A stretch of 32,057 nucleotides of DNA from Candidatus Heimdallarchaeota archaeon (GCA_016839945.1 JAEOTE010000125.1:1-32057); one strand, 5' to 3'; counted from the first letter of the stretch, positions 24,756-32,057 are shown. Notes: generated by a model from the letters alone, not told the origin. Made by a program: numbers and translations.

Positions 24756-25637
24756 TCAACTCCATATATCAAATATATTTAACGTTTGTAATATCTCTTC
24801 TTTCTTTGGAATATCTCCTAAAACTTTCTGCTTGGAAACTATTGTATTAATTAAAGACACTAATTTGGTCTTAGATTTAAGCTGAACCACTTGTTGGAAA
24901 AACATGAAATTATAATGGTATAAGTGTAATAAATAATTATCCAAACAAGCATGTTGCAATACAATGAAGAAATTTGTGTCTCCAAACTTAGTTTTTTTAG
25001 GATTTTTTGGAAATAAATAATCTTCTTTTTTGGAAGATAAGAAAATCAGACTATTAAGAAAGTCTTTATTCTGAGGAGAAAACACTTCTGGAGAACTGAA
25101 TATCACAAACCTACCTCTTCTTTTATAAGCTGCAATAACAATTGGTTTATCATCGATAAGAGCAAGAGGGATGTATTTCTTTATTCCTGATTCTTTCATG
25201 AATTTTTTATTGCTGTTATAGTCTATCACATGTGCTTTTGTTACCATTAATTTAGTTCCAACAAGTCTTGTTTCTTCTGCAATCTTTGGAAGTCCATAAA
25301 CGAATTTTGATTGAAAGGATATCCCTAACTCTTCACTCATCTCTCCGAAAAATCTCCCTAACTCTTCCCATTTTTTTGGTGAAGGAAGTGTAAGAATCAG
25401 GCATCCACCAATATCTATGTAAGATGTTAATTCGATAAAAAGCTCTTGATTTAATTTTTTCTTAGGCAATCCTATAAACAGAACATGTGATTTCTCTAGT
25501 GTTTTTCTATCTAGTCCGCCACTGACTTTTTTAATAACATTAAACTTTATTTGTGCAGTTTCAGAATCTATTGAATCTATAATCTCTTTTGCTTTAATTT
25601 GTTCATTTAGGGTGGTATCAATAGAACAAACTTTCAT
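24756..25637 (-). CDS. IFT52/GldG-like GIFT-domain protein
   Basis: 293 aa. Residues ~1-210 match the GIFT domain of IFT52 and GldG in order and in motif. A strand (HVLFIG, 51-56) is followed by G-L-P-K-K (56-60), then a helix ELFIELTSYIDIGG ending in Gly77-Gly78, the strand LILTLP and EELGIS. In human IFT52 the corresponding segment has GPREKF and a helix ending in YLDTGG. A later KPIVIAAYKRRGRFVIFSSPEVFS (164-187) matches the PILAFY...GGKLAVLGSCHMFSD region. A C-terminal helical segment (~215-293) lacks recognisable motifs. The GIFT fold is a class-I glutamine-amidotransferase-like scaffold without catalysis, used for protein binding. A TATA box predicts a leaderless message. It is followed after four bases by the longin gene, so the products probably act together (inference). 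Confidence 0.6.
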   Translation of the reverse strand: MKVCSIDTTLNEQIKAKEIIDSIDSETAQIKFNVIKKVSGGLDRKTLEKSHVLFIGLPKKKLNQELFIELTSYIDIGGCLILTLPSPKKWEELGRFFGEMSEELGISFQSKFVYGLPKIAEETRLVGTKLMVTKAHVIDYNSNKKFMKESGIKKYIPLALIDDKPIVIAAYKRRGRFVIFSSPEVFSPQNKDFLNSLIFLSSKKEDYLFPKNPKKTKFGDTNFFIVLQHACLDNYLLHLYHYNFMFFQQVVQLKSKTKLVSLINTIVSKQKVLGDIPKKEEILQTLNIFDIWS

Positions 25638-25656
25638 CTAAAATAGAATTGGATGA

Positions 25657-25669
25657 GTTAATATAAACT
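25657..25669 (-). promoter_or_regulatory. TATA box of the GIFT-longin operon
   Basis: Read on the minus strand it is agtttatattaac, centred 26 bases ahead of the ATG at 25637, so translation should be leaderless. The site lies in the 63-base gap behind the TPR membrane-protein gene. The GIFT-longin pair therefore has its own promoter, although read-through is possible. Confidence 0.5.
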
Positions 25670-25700
25670 TGTTGCGATTGAGGAAGAAGTTTGATTTACT

Positions 25701-26753
25701 TCAATCTTGTTTTTTGGCTTTTATTATCTTCCTTAAATCTCTTCTCAGCTTTCTCGCTGCATTGCTTTCAGGAGCAAAACGTAGAGATGTTGTTACTTCT
25801 TCATATGCATCTTGAAATTCTTCTTTCACCTTTAAACTTACAGCTCTCAAAAGGTGTGCTTTTGCAGATGTATGAGGTACATTTAGCTTCTCCTCTTCCA
25901 CAATAGCTAATACTCTTCCTGTATATTGTAAAACTTTCTCATGCTTATTTTCTTGAGCATATAGGACTGATATTTTGGATAAAATACCTATATTTCCATC
26001 ATCATTTTCTATATAGTGTTCAAGTAATTCTATGCTTTTTCCTCTTAAATCGGAAATATTGTAATAATCAGCTGCTTTAGTTAATAAAAGGGGATTTTTA
26101 ATTTCGGAGAAATGCATTACTCTATAATAAAAAAACAAATACAGTCCTGCACCAACAATAACTGCAAGAAATTGACATATGATGAAGAATATATCTTCTG
26201 ACAAGAATGCTGATGAAAATGGAAGATAGAGTAAACCTGCACATATCAAACCTGTTACACTAATCCATACCCAGAAACGTGTTCCAAAGAGAAGTATGAA
26301 CCTTTTCTGACGTATTGTTTTTTCATCTTCCCCCTCAATCTCTGTTATCACTTGAAGACTGTCTGTGACGGTTACATTTCCTGCGAATTCTATCAATGAA
26401 AAGACAAATAGTAGAATGTAAGTGTATATAATTGCTACATTAGTATAACGATCATCAGGACTGATATATCGTGTTAAAACTAATAAATTGTTAATAATAA
26501 GAGCGATTAAAGTATAATTTCTTAATATCTTAATGTGCACTAAGAATATTGAACGAGTATGATGTATTTGTTTTGGTAAAGGACGTCGACGAAATCTTGC
26601 TAATCCCCACCCTACTAGAACACTTACTGAAGCTGGAAAAGAAACAAAAGACATTGAAAGATCAACAAAAGAAAGCAAGAATACAATTGATCCCAAAATT
26701 ATCATGCCTAAATCTTCATTTGATAAAGCCATTTCTATTTCGTCTTCAAACAT
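25701..26753 (-). CDS. Multi-span membrane protein with C-terminal TPR-like repeats
   Basis: 350 aa from the ATG at 26753 (a GTG at 26762 would add three residues). Five to six membrane spans are seen in the first 210 residues, for example IILGSIVFLLSFVDLSMSF, LIALIINNLLVL, IYTYILLFVFSLIEFAG, VWISVTGLICAGLLYL and FFIICQFLAVIVGAGLYLFFYY. They are followed by a cytosolic helical region (~215-345) with a TPR-like look: helix pairs including LLLTKAADYYNISDLRGKSIELLEHYI, SKISVLYAQENKHEKVLQYTGRVLAIV, HLLRAVSLKVKEEFQDAYEEVTTSLRFAPESN. TPRs bind partner peptides, so a membrane scaffold is likely. The next two genes on this strand encode the GIFT and longin proteins, suggesting a functional link. Not a recognised transporter. 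Confidence 0.65.
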   Translation of the reverse strand: MFEDEIEMALSNEDLGMIILGSIVFLLSFVDLSMSFVSFPASVSVLVGWGLARFRRRPLPKQIHHTRSIFLVHIKILRNYTLIALIINNLLVLTRYISPDDRYTNVAIIYTYILLFVFSLIEFAGNVTVTDSLQVITEIEGEDEKTIRQKRFILLFGTRFWVWISVTGLICAGLLYLPFSSAFLSEDIFFIICQFLAVIVGAGLYLFFYYRVMHFSEIKNPLLLTKAADYYNISDLRGKSIELLEHYIENDDGNIGILSKISVLYAQENKHEKVLQYTGRVLAIVEEEKLNVPHTSAKAHLLRAVSLKVKEEFQDAYEEVTTSLRFAPESNAARKLRRDLRKIIKAKKQD

Positions 26754-26806
26754 ATTAATCACAACTCATTAGGTAAGTAAAAAAGTAAAGGTATTGATAA
26801 ATCTGA

Positions 26807-26815
26807 CGTATAAAC
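26807..26815 (-). promoter_or_regulatory. TATA box of the TPR membrane-protein gene
   Basis: Read on the minus strand it is gtttatacg, predicting transcription from ~26785 and a ~32-base leader to the ATG at 26753. Confidence 0.35.
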
Positions 26816-26829
26816 TAACAAAAATTAGT

Positions 26830-29445
26830 TTATCCTTTCATTTGTTGCTTCTTTGGTTTTTCTATCTTCCTGATACATGATTTAGACTGTTTACTTAGGA
26901 CTTCTTCTTCTAACACTTTTGCTAGTCGCTGTACTGCTTCTAAATGATGAACCAGCGTGTCTAAATAACTAAAAACATCTCCTGGGTAAAGCTGAATATT
27001 ATGTTTTTTTCTTACTTCTTCAGCTATTCTTGAAGGAGAATATCCCTCATTTCTTAAATCAACGATAATCTTTGAGAAATTTATCTCACCACAACCACAA
27101 AATGGTTTGTCAGAACAATTACAATCTAGGAAACTTTTTGTCCAATCAGTAAAGGTATCAATTACAAACTTAGAAGGATTCTTTCTCCCCCAACCATGTC
27201 CAGAATAAAGATCTAGAACTACACCAGAGAAGATATTTGTGGAGATTGTAGATTTTAAAATTCTTTCAATTTCACCATGTAGTCTTGATGATAAATGAGC
27301 CGATCTAAATGGTTGAATTTTGATAGCTAAATTATATGCAAAATCTTCACTGAAATCTTTTGATTTTTGCCTTTTAATCTCTTGAACAAGACGTAACGCA
27401 TAAGAAGGAGCTAAGAAGGATAACGAAACTGCTTTTCCCAACTTTGTTGGATAAATAATTTTATTTTCAACACTAATCATTTCCATTTTTCTAAGAGCCT
27501 TCATATTCTCCCTTAAAGGAGTAGATCTACCTAATATATTAGCAAAAATCATTTTATCATTGGAAATTTCTACTTTTCCAAATGAGGTAACTGTTGCCAA
27601 TATCTCTTCCTCCTCTTGAATAGTATCAAGAACTGGGTCTACATCCTCAATTGGTTTTGTTAGTAAATCGAAAGCAATTTGTTCTTCTGTTTCTTTTTGT
27701 CCAACGAAAATCTTTCTTCCTGGTTCAACAAGCATATAGACTTTCCCTTTATCATGATACCCCAATCTTCCAGCTCTCCCAAGCATCTGGTGAAATTCTG
27801 CAACAGACAGCCAATGAATCCCCATAGCTAAATTATCAAAAATAACTGTTGATGCTGGAAAATCTACTCCTGCTCCTAAAGCAATTGTAGTTACTACGGT
27901 TGAGAATTTACCTTTCTCAAAACCTCTTTCAACAATTTTTCGATGCTTAAATGTTAAACCTGCATGATAAAATGATGATTGAATTCCTCTTTTTTTCAAT
28001 CTTTTAGCAAGTTTTTCACAATTTCTTCTAGAATTCGTAAAAACAAGAGATTGTCCTGCATATCCAGTACTTGATACTACCTTTTCTTCATTTTTACACA
28101 GTTTATATAGATGATTAAACCGTTCTTCTTCTCTTTCTGTTAAAACTGTGTGTCTTTCCAAAGGAATAGGACGATCAAGATATGAAACATAGTCAGCTGA
28201 AAGATCTTCTGCTAGTTTTTCTGGATTTCCTATAGTTGCTGAAAGGTAAATAAATTGAGCTTTAGGAAATAATGCCTTTAATCTAGCTATTAATCCATTA
28301 AGACGAAATCCTCTTCCTTCTGCAACTAGCATCTGAACTTCATCTATTACAATAACACCTAAGTCTCCCATGGCTTTATGTTTTCCATCTCTTAAAAGAA
28401 AATCAAACGCTTCATAGGTTGCTACAACTATATCAGAAGCTTTGAAATCATCATCGATAATTGGAGAAAATTCTCCATCAATCTGTATTCTACTCATCCC
28501 AACTCTAATTGCAGTATTAAGGTTGATTTTCCTATATCTTCTCTTAAATTGTTCATATTTTTGATTTGTTAAAGCAACTAAAGGAGATAGATAAACAAAT
28601 TTCTTACCTTTAAGAGCACTCTTGATTCCTGCTATCTCACCAACAAGAGTTTTTCCAGCTGTTGTCCCAGCAACAATAAGCAAATCATTTCCTTCCATCA
28701 GTCCACTCTCCAGTGATTTCATCTGTATTGGAAGAAGTTTTTTTATTCCTTCTGAAAAGAGTAAATTTCTTATTTTTGTAGGTATTTTTGTTGCATCACG
28801 TATATGTAGAGCTTTTTCATAGGTCTTAGCTGGTATTATATCAAAAAGAGTTGAATCTGGATTATTAATAGGATCCTGTTCTGACCCTAAAGTAATGTTC
28901 TCTAGTACAAAATCTAATTCTCCTTCTCTCTCAGCTTGTTGTTGAAAGAATCTTGTTAATCCCCCTGATACAATCAGATTACTGCGTTGTAATTCTTGCT
29001 CTACCTCATTCTTACAACAGTAACTACATATTCGATGATTCTTATATTTAATCGAATCTTGTTCCAAAGTTGTCCACTTATTTCTCTTAAACAAACAATA
29101 CCAACATAGTTCTGCAACTTTAGGTTTTGATATTTTGAATGTAGAACAATACTCAAGAAATCCCTTTCTATCCCAAGGAACATCAGTGTCTAAAATAAAA
29201 AGAAAATCAGCTTCTCTTAGATGTTCAGTAGCTGTTCTTGGTCGGAGGTAGATGTTTGAGCTTCGACCAATCTTTAAATATTTATAGACTCTCAAATATT
29301 CTTTCTCGTAAATAAATTGCAATCTCATGTGTGTAATGAAATTCTTATCTTTCTTATCTCGTAGATGAAAATACACTATATCAGTAGAGCGCTTATTTTT
29401 GTTCCAGTTGTAAAGCACAGCAATATATGGTTTAGGTAGTTTCAT
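26830..29445 (-). CDS. Archaea-specific Ski2-like superfamily II helicase (ASH-Ski2/COG1202 type)
   Basis: 871 aa. The N-terminal region (~1-180) holds a zinc-binding site C-x2-C (114, 117) paired with C-x2-C (133, 136), a trait of this archaeal family. The helicase core has the Q-motif area LLPIQMKSLESG, Walker A AGTTAGKT (Lys265, Thr266), DEVQ (368-371), SAT (402-404), SLVFTNSRR, TIALGAGVDFP and QMLGRAGRLG (GRAGR 556-560). After the core come a winged-helix region and a C-terminal Cys-rich patch (CNCSDKPFCGCG) before a helical hairpin region. Homologs in Thermococcales work with the exoribonuclease aRNase J and the RNA exosome in RNA decay, so an RNA helicase/translocase role is likely. It follows a zinc-ribbon gene by 42 bases and probably shares its operon. 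No catalytic motif is missing. Confidence 0.82.
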   Translation of the reverse strand: MKLPKPYIAVLYNWNKNKRSTDIVYFHLRDKKDKNFITHMRLQFIYEKEYLRVYKYLKIGRSSNIYLRPRTATEHLREADFLFILDTDVPWDRKGFLEYCSTFKISKPKVAELCWYCLFKRNKWTTLEQDSIKYKNHRICSYCCKNEVEQELQRSNLIVSGGLTRFFQQQAEREGELDFVLENITLGSEQDPINNPDSTLFDIIPAKTYEKALHIRDATKIPTKIRNLLFSEGIKKLLPIQMKSLESGLMEGNDLLIVAGTTAGKTLVGEIAGIKSALKGKKFVYLSPLVALTNQKYEQFKRRYRKINLNTAIRVGMSRIQIDGEFSPIIDDDFKASDIVVATYEAFDFLLRDGKHKAMGDLGVIVIDEVQMLVAEGRGFRLNGLIARLKALFPKAQFIYLSATIGNPEKLAEDLSADYVSYLDRPIPLERHTVLTEREEERFNHLYKLCKNEEKVVSSTGYAGQSLVFTNSRRNCEKLAKRLKKRGIQSSFYHAGLTFKHRKIVERGFEKGKFSTVVTTIALGAGVDFPASTVIFDNLAMGIHWLSVAEFHQMLGRAGRLGYHDKGKVYMLVEPGRKIFVGQKETEEQIAFDLLTKPIEDVDPVLDTIQEEEEILATVTSFGKVEISNDKMIFANILGRSTPLRENMKALRKMEMISVENKIIYPTKLGKAVSLSFLAPSYALRLVQEIKRQKSKDFSEDFAYNLAIKIQPFRSAHLSSRLHGEIERILKSTISTNIFSGVVLDLYSGHGWGRKNPSKFVIDTFTDWTKSFLDCNCSDKPFCGCGEINFSKIIVDLRNEGYSPSRIAEEVRKKHNIQLYPGDVFSYLDTLVHHLEAVQRLAKVLEEEVLSKQSKSCIRKIEKPKKQQMKG

Positions 29446-29487
29446 ATTAAATCACACAAAAGAAAACAAATTCTTTTATCATTCAAA

Positions 29488-30039
29488 TTACGTTGAATCT
29501 TCTCCTTTAGTATCAGTTATTTCTATTGATTGTCCACAACCTGTACAGAACTTCGCAGTAATTGCATTGATTTTCTCACAATTTTCACATTCTTTTTGCA
29601 ATTTGCTTCCACAGAATTTACAGAATTTCAACAATTTTACTTCTTGTGAACAACTAGGACAAATTACTGTTTTATCTGATGTTTTTGGTTGTTCTGCAGG
29701 AACAGGAGAAGGAGGTTTTTCTTGTGTTGATGGTGCTTGTTCTTGAGTTGCTCCTGGTATCTGTAACCATGCAGGTCGAGAAGGTTTGTAACTAGAGGAT
29801 GGTGTTTCTGTTTCAGCAGTTGATGAAACTGTTATCTCCTCTTTCATTTCTGGATCAACTTCATAAATATACTCTAAAATAGGTGTTTCTTCTGGAACAA
29901 CAATTTTCTTTTTTTGTTGCTTCATAACTGCAAGAGCTAGGAAATCTTTTACATTTTCTTGATCAGAACCACAATGAGGACATATCTTTGTACCTTCCTC
30001 AATTTCTTCCCAGCATGCTAAACAATTTGATGAATTCAT
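29488..30039 (-). CDS. Triple zinc-ribbon protein with proline-rich linker
   Basis: 183 aa. An N-terminal ribbon (C6, C9, C20, C23) and two C-terminal ribbons (C127, C130, C140, C143 and C151, C154, C165, C168) are joined by a ~100-residue low-complexity linker rich in Pro, Ser, Thr, Glu and Gln (about 50-125). No other domain is present. Such double and triple zinc ribbons serve as protein- or RNA-binding adaptors. It is first in a probable operon with the archaeal Ski2-type helicase, which starts 42 bases downstream, so it may recruit that helicase to RNA or a partner (inference). An upstream TATA-like tract (about 30105-30118 on the minus strand) fits. Confidence 0.8.
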   Translation of the reverse strand: MNSSNCLACWEEIEEGTKICPHCGSDQENVKDFLALAVMKQQKKKIVVPEETPILEYIYEVDPEMKEEITVSSTAETETPSSSYKPSRPAWLQIPGATQEQAPSTQEKPPSPVPAEQPKTSDKTVICPSCSQEVKLLKFCKFCGSKLQKECENCEKINAITAKFCTGCGQSIEITDTKGEDST

Positions 30040-30104
30040 ATGGGATTAAGCACCTATCAGTGATTTTAACTAAATATACCAGTATTTCTTTCTATTTAAC
30101 ACTT

Positions 30105-30118
30105 GATATTTATATTTC
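30105..30118 (-). promoter_or_regulatory. TATA box of the zinc-ribbon/helicase operon
   Basis: Read on the minus strand it is gaaatataaatatc, predicting transcription from ~30086 and a ~47-base leader that includes AGGTG. It shares the 172-base divergent region with the plus-strand zinc-ribbon gene. Confidence 0.4.
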
Positions 30119-30211
30119 TGCTATTTTCTTAATGTAATCTCTTATAAAAATAGCTTTCAAACACAATAAAACTACATCGAAAAGATTTTAATGTAAATAA
30201 CTAATCAAACG

Positions 30212-30616
30212 ATGAGAACAATGCCCAAAAAAGTTAAGTTGATAAAATGCAAAAAATGTGGGGAATCTTGGATACCAACTGATGTTCCTACAAATAAGGA
30301 ATGGACTAAAGTAGCTCCAATGCCATCAGCTGATGGTTCAGTAACTATCACAGTAATGGCGACATGGAATTGTCCAAAATGTGGGAAAAGTGTTATGGGA
30401 GCTAAAGGGAAAACTAAAGGCGAATTCAAAGAAGAGGACACTAAAAAATACAAAATTGAACATGCTTTAGACTCTGGTGAAAAATTGAATCTTGAAGAAC
30501 TAGCTGAGGATATTGGTGTCCAAGTTGAAAGCTTGAAAAAGATTATACCAATGTATGTTAAAAAAGAAGGAATTAAAGGAAAAATTGATGGTAATTACTT
30601 TATTCCTGATAAATAG
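30212..30616 (+). CDS. Zinc-ribbon protein with a winged-helix-like C-terminus
   Basis: 134 aa. One zinc ribbon is formed by C13-x2-C16 and C54-x2-C57, with an unusually long ~37-residue loop between the knuckles. A basic, Gly/Lys-rich linker follows. The last ~50 residues (KLNLEELAEDIGVQVESLKKIIPMYVKKEGIKGKI) look like a winged helix: helix, turn with Gly-Val, recognition helix, and a KGKIDG wing ending in YFIP. This is reminiscent of winged helices in PCI or transcription-factor proteins. A role in transcription or as a nucleic-acid/protein adaptor is likely. A shorter form from ATG 30221 (MPKKVKLIKC) is equally plausible. A TATA-like cttataaaaat tract near 30140-30150 supports a 40-50 base leader, while a closer T/A tract (30186-30194) would favour 30221. 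Confidence 0.7.
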   Translation: MRTMPKKVKLIKCKKCGESWIPTDVPTNKEWTKVAPMPSADGSVTITVMATWNCPKCGKSVMGAKGKTKGEFKEEDTKKYKIEHALDSGEKLNLEELAEDIGVQVESLKKIIPMYVKKEGIKGKIDGNYFIPDK

Positions 30617-30684
30617 AAATACTAGATGGTAAAGTTTTTTAAAGCATAAAAAAAATCACGGTCAGAAAGTCAGAAGGGAAAAAA

Positions 30685-30909
30685 ATGGTTTTCACTGCAT
30701 ATGATGGTATCTTAACAGGAGGATTGCTAACTTTTCTACTTGTCTTATTCGCTATTCTTTCTGTAATAGCTTTGATATGGTTTGTTTTGTACATAGAAAT
30801 GTCTCAGAGAAAGAATTGGAAACTAAGCGTTACCATCCTTGTAACAAATAGTCTGATAATTGCTTTCGAAATACAATTGATTCTTCTAAAGGTTAATGTA
30901 GTATTCTGA
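30685..30909 (+). CDS. Small two-span membrane protein
   Basis: 74 aa. Two hydrophobic segments (about 11-36 and 47-70) flank a short basic turn (SQRKNWK), predicting both ends outside and the turn inside. No family is recognised. GGG at 30676-30678 lies six bases ahead of the ATG, and a T-rich TATA-like tract (30634-30643) fits a short leader, so it is probably real. The gene lies in line with its plus-strand neighbours but about 70 and 117 bases away from them, so it is likely transcribed on its own. Confidence 0.6.
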   Translation: MVFTAYDGILTGGLLTFLLVLFAILSVIALIWFVLYIEMSQRKNWKLSVTILVTNSLIIAFEIQLILLKVNVVF

Positions 30910-30973
30910 CATTACAAACTTATCTTTTAGCTTTCTAGCTTTATTTTTATCTATTCTTGAGAGACCATAAAAA

Positions 30974-30982
30974 GATTAAATA
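30974..30982 (+). promoter_or_regulatory. TATA box of the orphan gene at 31027
   Basis: gattaaata predicts transcription from ~31004. The leader to the first ATG (31027) is ~23 bases and to the second in-frame ATG (31039) ~35 bases. Confidence 0.4.
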
Positions 30983-31026
30983 GGTAGTTCAACATAAATC
31001 ATCAAGATTAAAAATCAAAGAATAAA

Positions 31027-31893
31027 ATGCGTGGTTTCATGGATAATCAAACATTTTTACATTTCTTATCAAAAGGGGAAATCGTTTCAGCTATACAAAC
31101 CTCAAGTAAGAAAATATCCGTGAAATCAGATGAACAAGCAAGAGAATTATTCGTAAAAGCTATGAAGAATAAAGAAATAACAGCTTCAAAAATAAGAAAA
31201 ACATGGTCAAAAGCAATGGAAAATTTGTTCTTTTCCGAATTCCAACATATGTTTTCATTTACACCTACGAAAAAATTCGATACTTCTACTAAGCTTAAAA
31301 ATGCTTTACAAAAAATGTCCAAAGAGATAGAAAAAGATCTTAATGTTACAGTTTCAAATAGTTATATTTCTAAAATTTCCTCTTCTCCTTTACATTATAT
31401 GTATGTGTTATCATTCAAGAAACTAAAAGATTTTCAAGAATTCTTATCATTACCACTTTCAAAGCAACTTCTAATCTCAATCTTTCCTGAAATCGGTTTT
31501 GCTGCTTTTTGGCCTTTACCTAAAGATGTGAAATACAAATATTCTTCACAATTGTTAAAGGATGCTCTCACTAATCTAACTGATATTAAAATTAATGCTC
31601 TGTTACTAAGAAAATTTACCACTCAAGAAACCATAAATAAACTGGGAATCTCTACTCCACAAGAAATAGCAGGATTTGCTGGTTTGGATGTCATAGAATT
31701 CAGAGGACCTAATGTTATGCTAGGATTATCAGGTCTAAAAAAAAGACATGATGCTAATGTAGATGTAATAACAAGGGTTGGTCCTTTCACAGAAATTGAA
31801 TCAGATACAATTCAATTGATCTGTGGAAAAGGTGTTCTATTTAAGAAATATGAGGGAATTCTTTCTCTTCTAAAAGTGCTTAAATCTAATTAA
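31027..31893 (+). CDS. Unrecognised 288-residue protein
   Basis: 288 aa, soluble, basic, no signal peptide and no membrane span. The N-terminal ~100 residues are helical and Lys-rich (SDEQARELFVKAMKNKE, ASKIRKTWSKAMENL). A middle region (~120-175) mixes strands and helices with aromatic residues (PLHYMYVLSF, FAAFWPLP). Residues ~190-245 include a possible helix-hairpin-helix-like segment (TINKLGISTPQEIAGFAG). The end is strand-rich with VDVITRVGPFTEIES. I do not recognise a family. An alternative start is the ATG at 31039. The next gene encodes an oxidoreductase subunit with its own TATA box. Confidence 0.6.
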   Translation: MRGFMDNQTFLHFLSKGEIVSAIQTSSKKISVKSDEQARELFVKAMKNKEITASKIRKTWSKAMENLFFSEFQHMFSFTPTKKFDTSTKLKNALQKMSKEIEKDLNVTVSNSYISKISSSPLHYMYVLSFKKLKDFQEFLSLPLSKQLLISIFPEIGFAAFWPLPKDVKYKYSSQLLKDALTNLTDIKINALLLRKFTTQETINKLGISTPQEIAGFAGLDVIEFRGPNVMLGLSGLKKRHDANVDVITRVGPFTEIESDTIQLICGKGVLFKKYEGILSLLKVLKSN

Positions 31894-31937
31894 TTTCAAG
31901 TTTTCCAAACTTTTACTTCGTAAAACTGTGATACCTA

Positions 31938-31950
31938 AAAAAATATAATA
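31938..31950 (+). promoter_or_regulatory. TATA box of the oxidoreductase gamma-subunit gene
   Basis: aaaaaatataata predicts transcription from ~31971 and a ~21-base leader before the ATG at 31992. Confidence 0.45.
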
Positions 31951-31991
31951 AATGAAATGAAGTTCAATAAAAGAAAATAAGGTTTCTAGGA

Positions 31992-32057
31992 ATGATTGAA
32001 GTAATTCAAATTAGTAGAGGAGGTTCAGGAGGAGTAACAGGAGCTAAAATCCTCGCT
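31992..32057 (+). CDS. 2-oxoacid:ferredoxin oxidoreductase gamma subunit, N-terminus (partial)
   Basis: Only the first 22 codons are present, but they are diagnostic: MIEVIQISRGGSGGVTGAK matches the canonical N-terminus of the gamma subunit (I-E-[IV]...G-R-G-G-Q-G-x-V-T-A-A-x-[IL]-L-A) of pyruvate- or 2-oxoglutarate:ferredoxin oxidoreductase. The Gln of the GGQG loop is replaced by Ser. The subunit takes part in the oxidative decarboxylation of 2-oxoacids to acyl-CoA with reduced ferredoxin, and the remaining subunits are expected downstream of the window. Which 2-oxoacid is used (Por, Kor, Vor, Ior) cannot be told from so little. Confidence 0.75.
   Translation, partial: MIEVIQISRGGSGGVTGAKILA

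Noticed and set aside
1..32057. tRNA, rRNA, CRISPR array, insertion sequence or prophage
   Set aside because: No tRNA-like stem arrangement with a conserved TTCGA-type loop, no regularly spaced repeats, no transposase, integrase or phage structural motif was found by reading both strands. Short structured RNAs cannot be excluded by eye.

Overview
The window looks like chromosomal DNA of an Asgard archaeon, probably a low-GC lineage of the Loki-, Gerd- or Heimdall-type. The case rests on several signs together: AT-rich DNA with archaeal TATA boxes about 26 bases ahead of starts; a short archaeal-type adenylosuccinate synthetase; an archaea-specific Ski2-type helicase; a Ras/Arf-like small GTPase; several longin-like domains; an AN1 zinc finger; and a protein resembling the GIFT domain of eukaryotic IFT52. 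No rRNA, tRNA, CRISPR array, transposase or phage gene was seen. No gene-free stretch exceeds 300 bases; the longest is about 250 bases (16586-16833) and itself holds a possible 37-codon ORF.

Bases 1-7166 hold a tandem array of at least three paralogous giant surface proteins, the first seen only as its last ~52 codons. Each complete copy has a signal peptide, a large sequon-rich beta-type ectodomain, one membrane span, a cytoplasmic longin-like domain and a C-terminal winged-helix-like segment. They look like single-pass receptors with an intracellular GTPase-regulator-type module.

Bases 7200-13520 are housekeeping and transport: a small DsrE-like protein, a membrane-bound glycerophosphodiesterase facing outward, a DMT/EamA transporter, a GNAT acetyltransferase, a TIGR04076 protein paired with a DinB-like protein, and an APC amino-acid permease. 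Bases 13640-16585 (minus strand) encode an AN1-finger/site-2-protease-like membrane protein that appears catalytically dead, a tandem universal stress protein, and PurA.

Bases 16685-20332 (plus strand) encode a possible leader peptide overlapping a methyltransferase, the small GTPase, a membrane-anchored protein with a long charged E/K/R helix, and a DegV protein. Bases 20351-22535 (minus) hold the bifunctional NAD(P)HX repair enzyme Nnr and a coiled-coil protein. A CitG-like protein follows at 22723 (plus).

Bases 23684-26762 (minus) hold the most eukaryote-flavoured cluster: a TPR membrane protein, then an IFT52-like GIFT-domain protein tightly coupled to a double longin-like protein whose first domain matches the cytoplasmic domain of the surface receptors. 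Bases 26830-30039 (minus) are a zinc-ribbon protein and the archaeal Ski2-like helicase. Bases 30212-32057 (plus) hold a zinc-ribbon/winged-helix protein, a two-span membrane peptide, an orphan protein, and the start of a 2-oxoacid:ferredoxin oxidoreductase gamma subunit.

Inferred theme: the surface receptors, the GIFT/longin pair and the GTPase with its membrane neighbour could all belong to one membrane-signalling or trafficking system, since the longin-like module is shared. That link is an inference from homology and proximity, not something the sequence proves.
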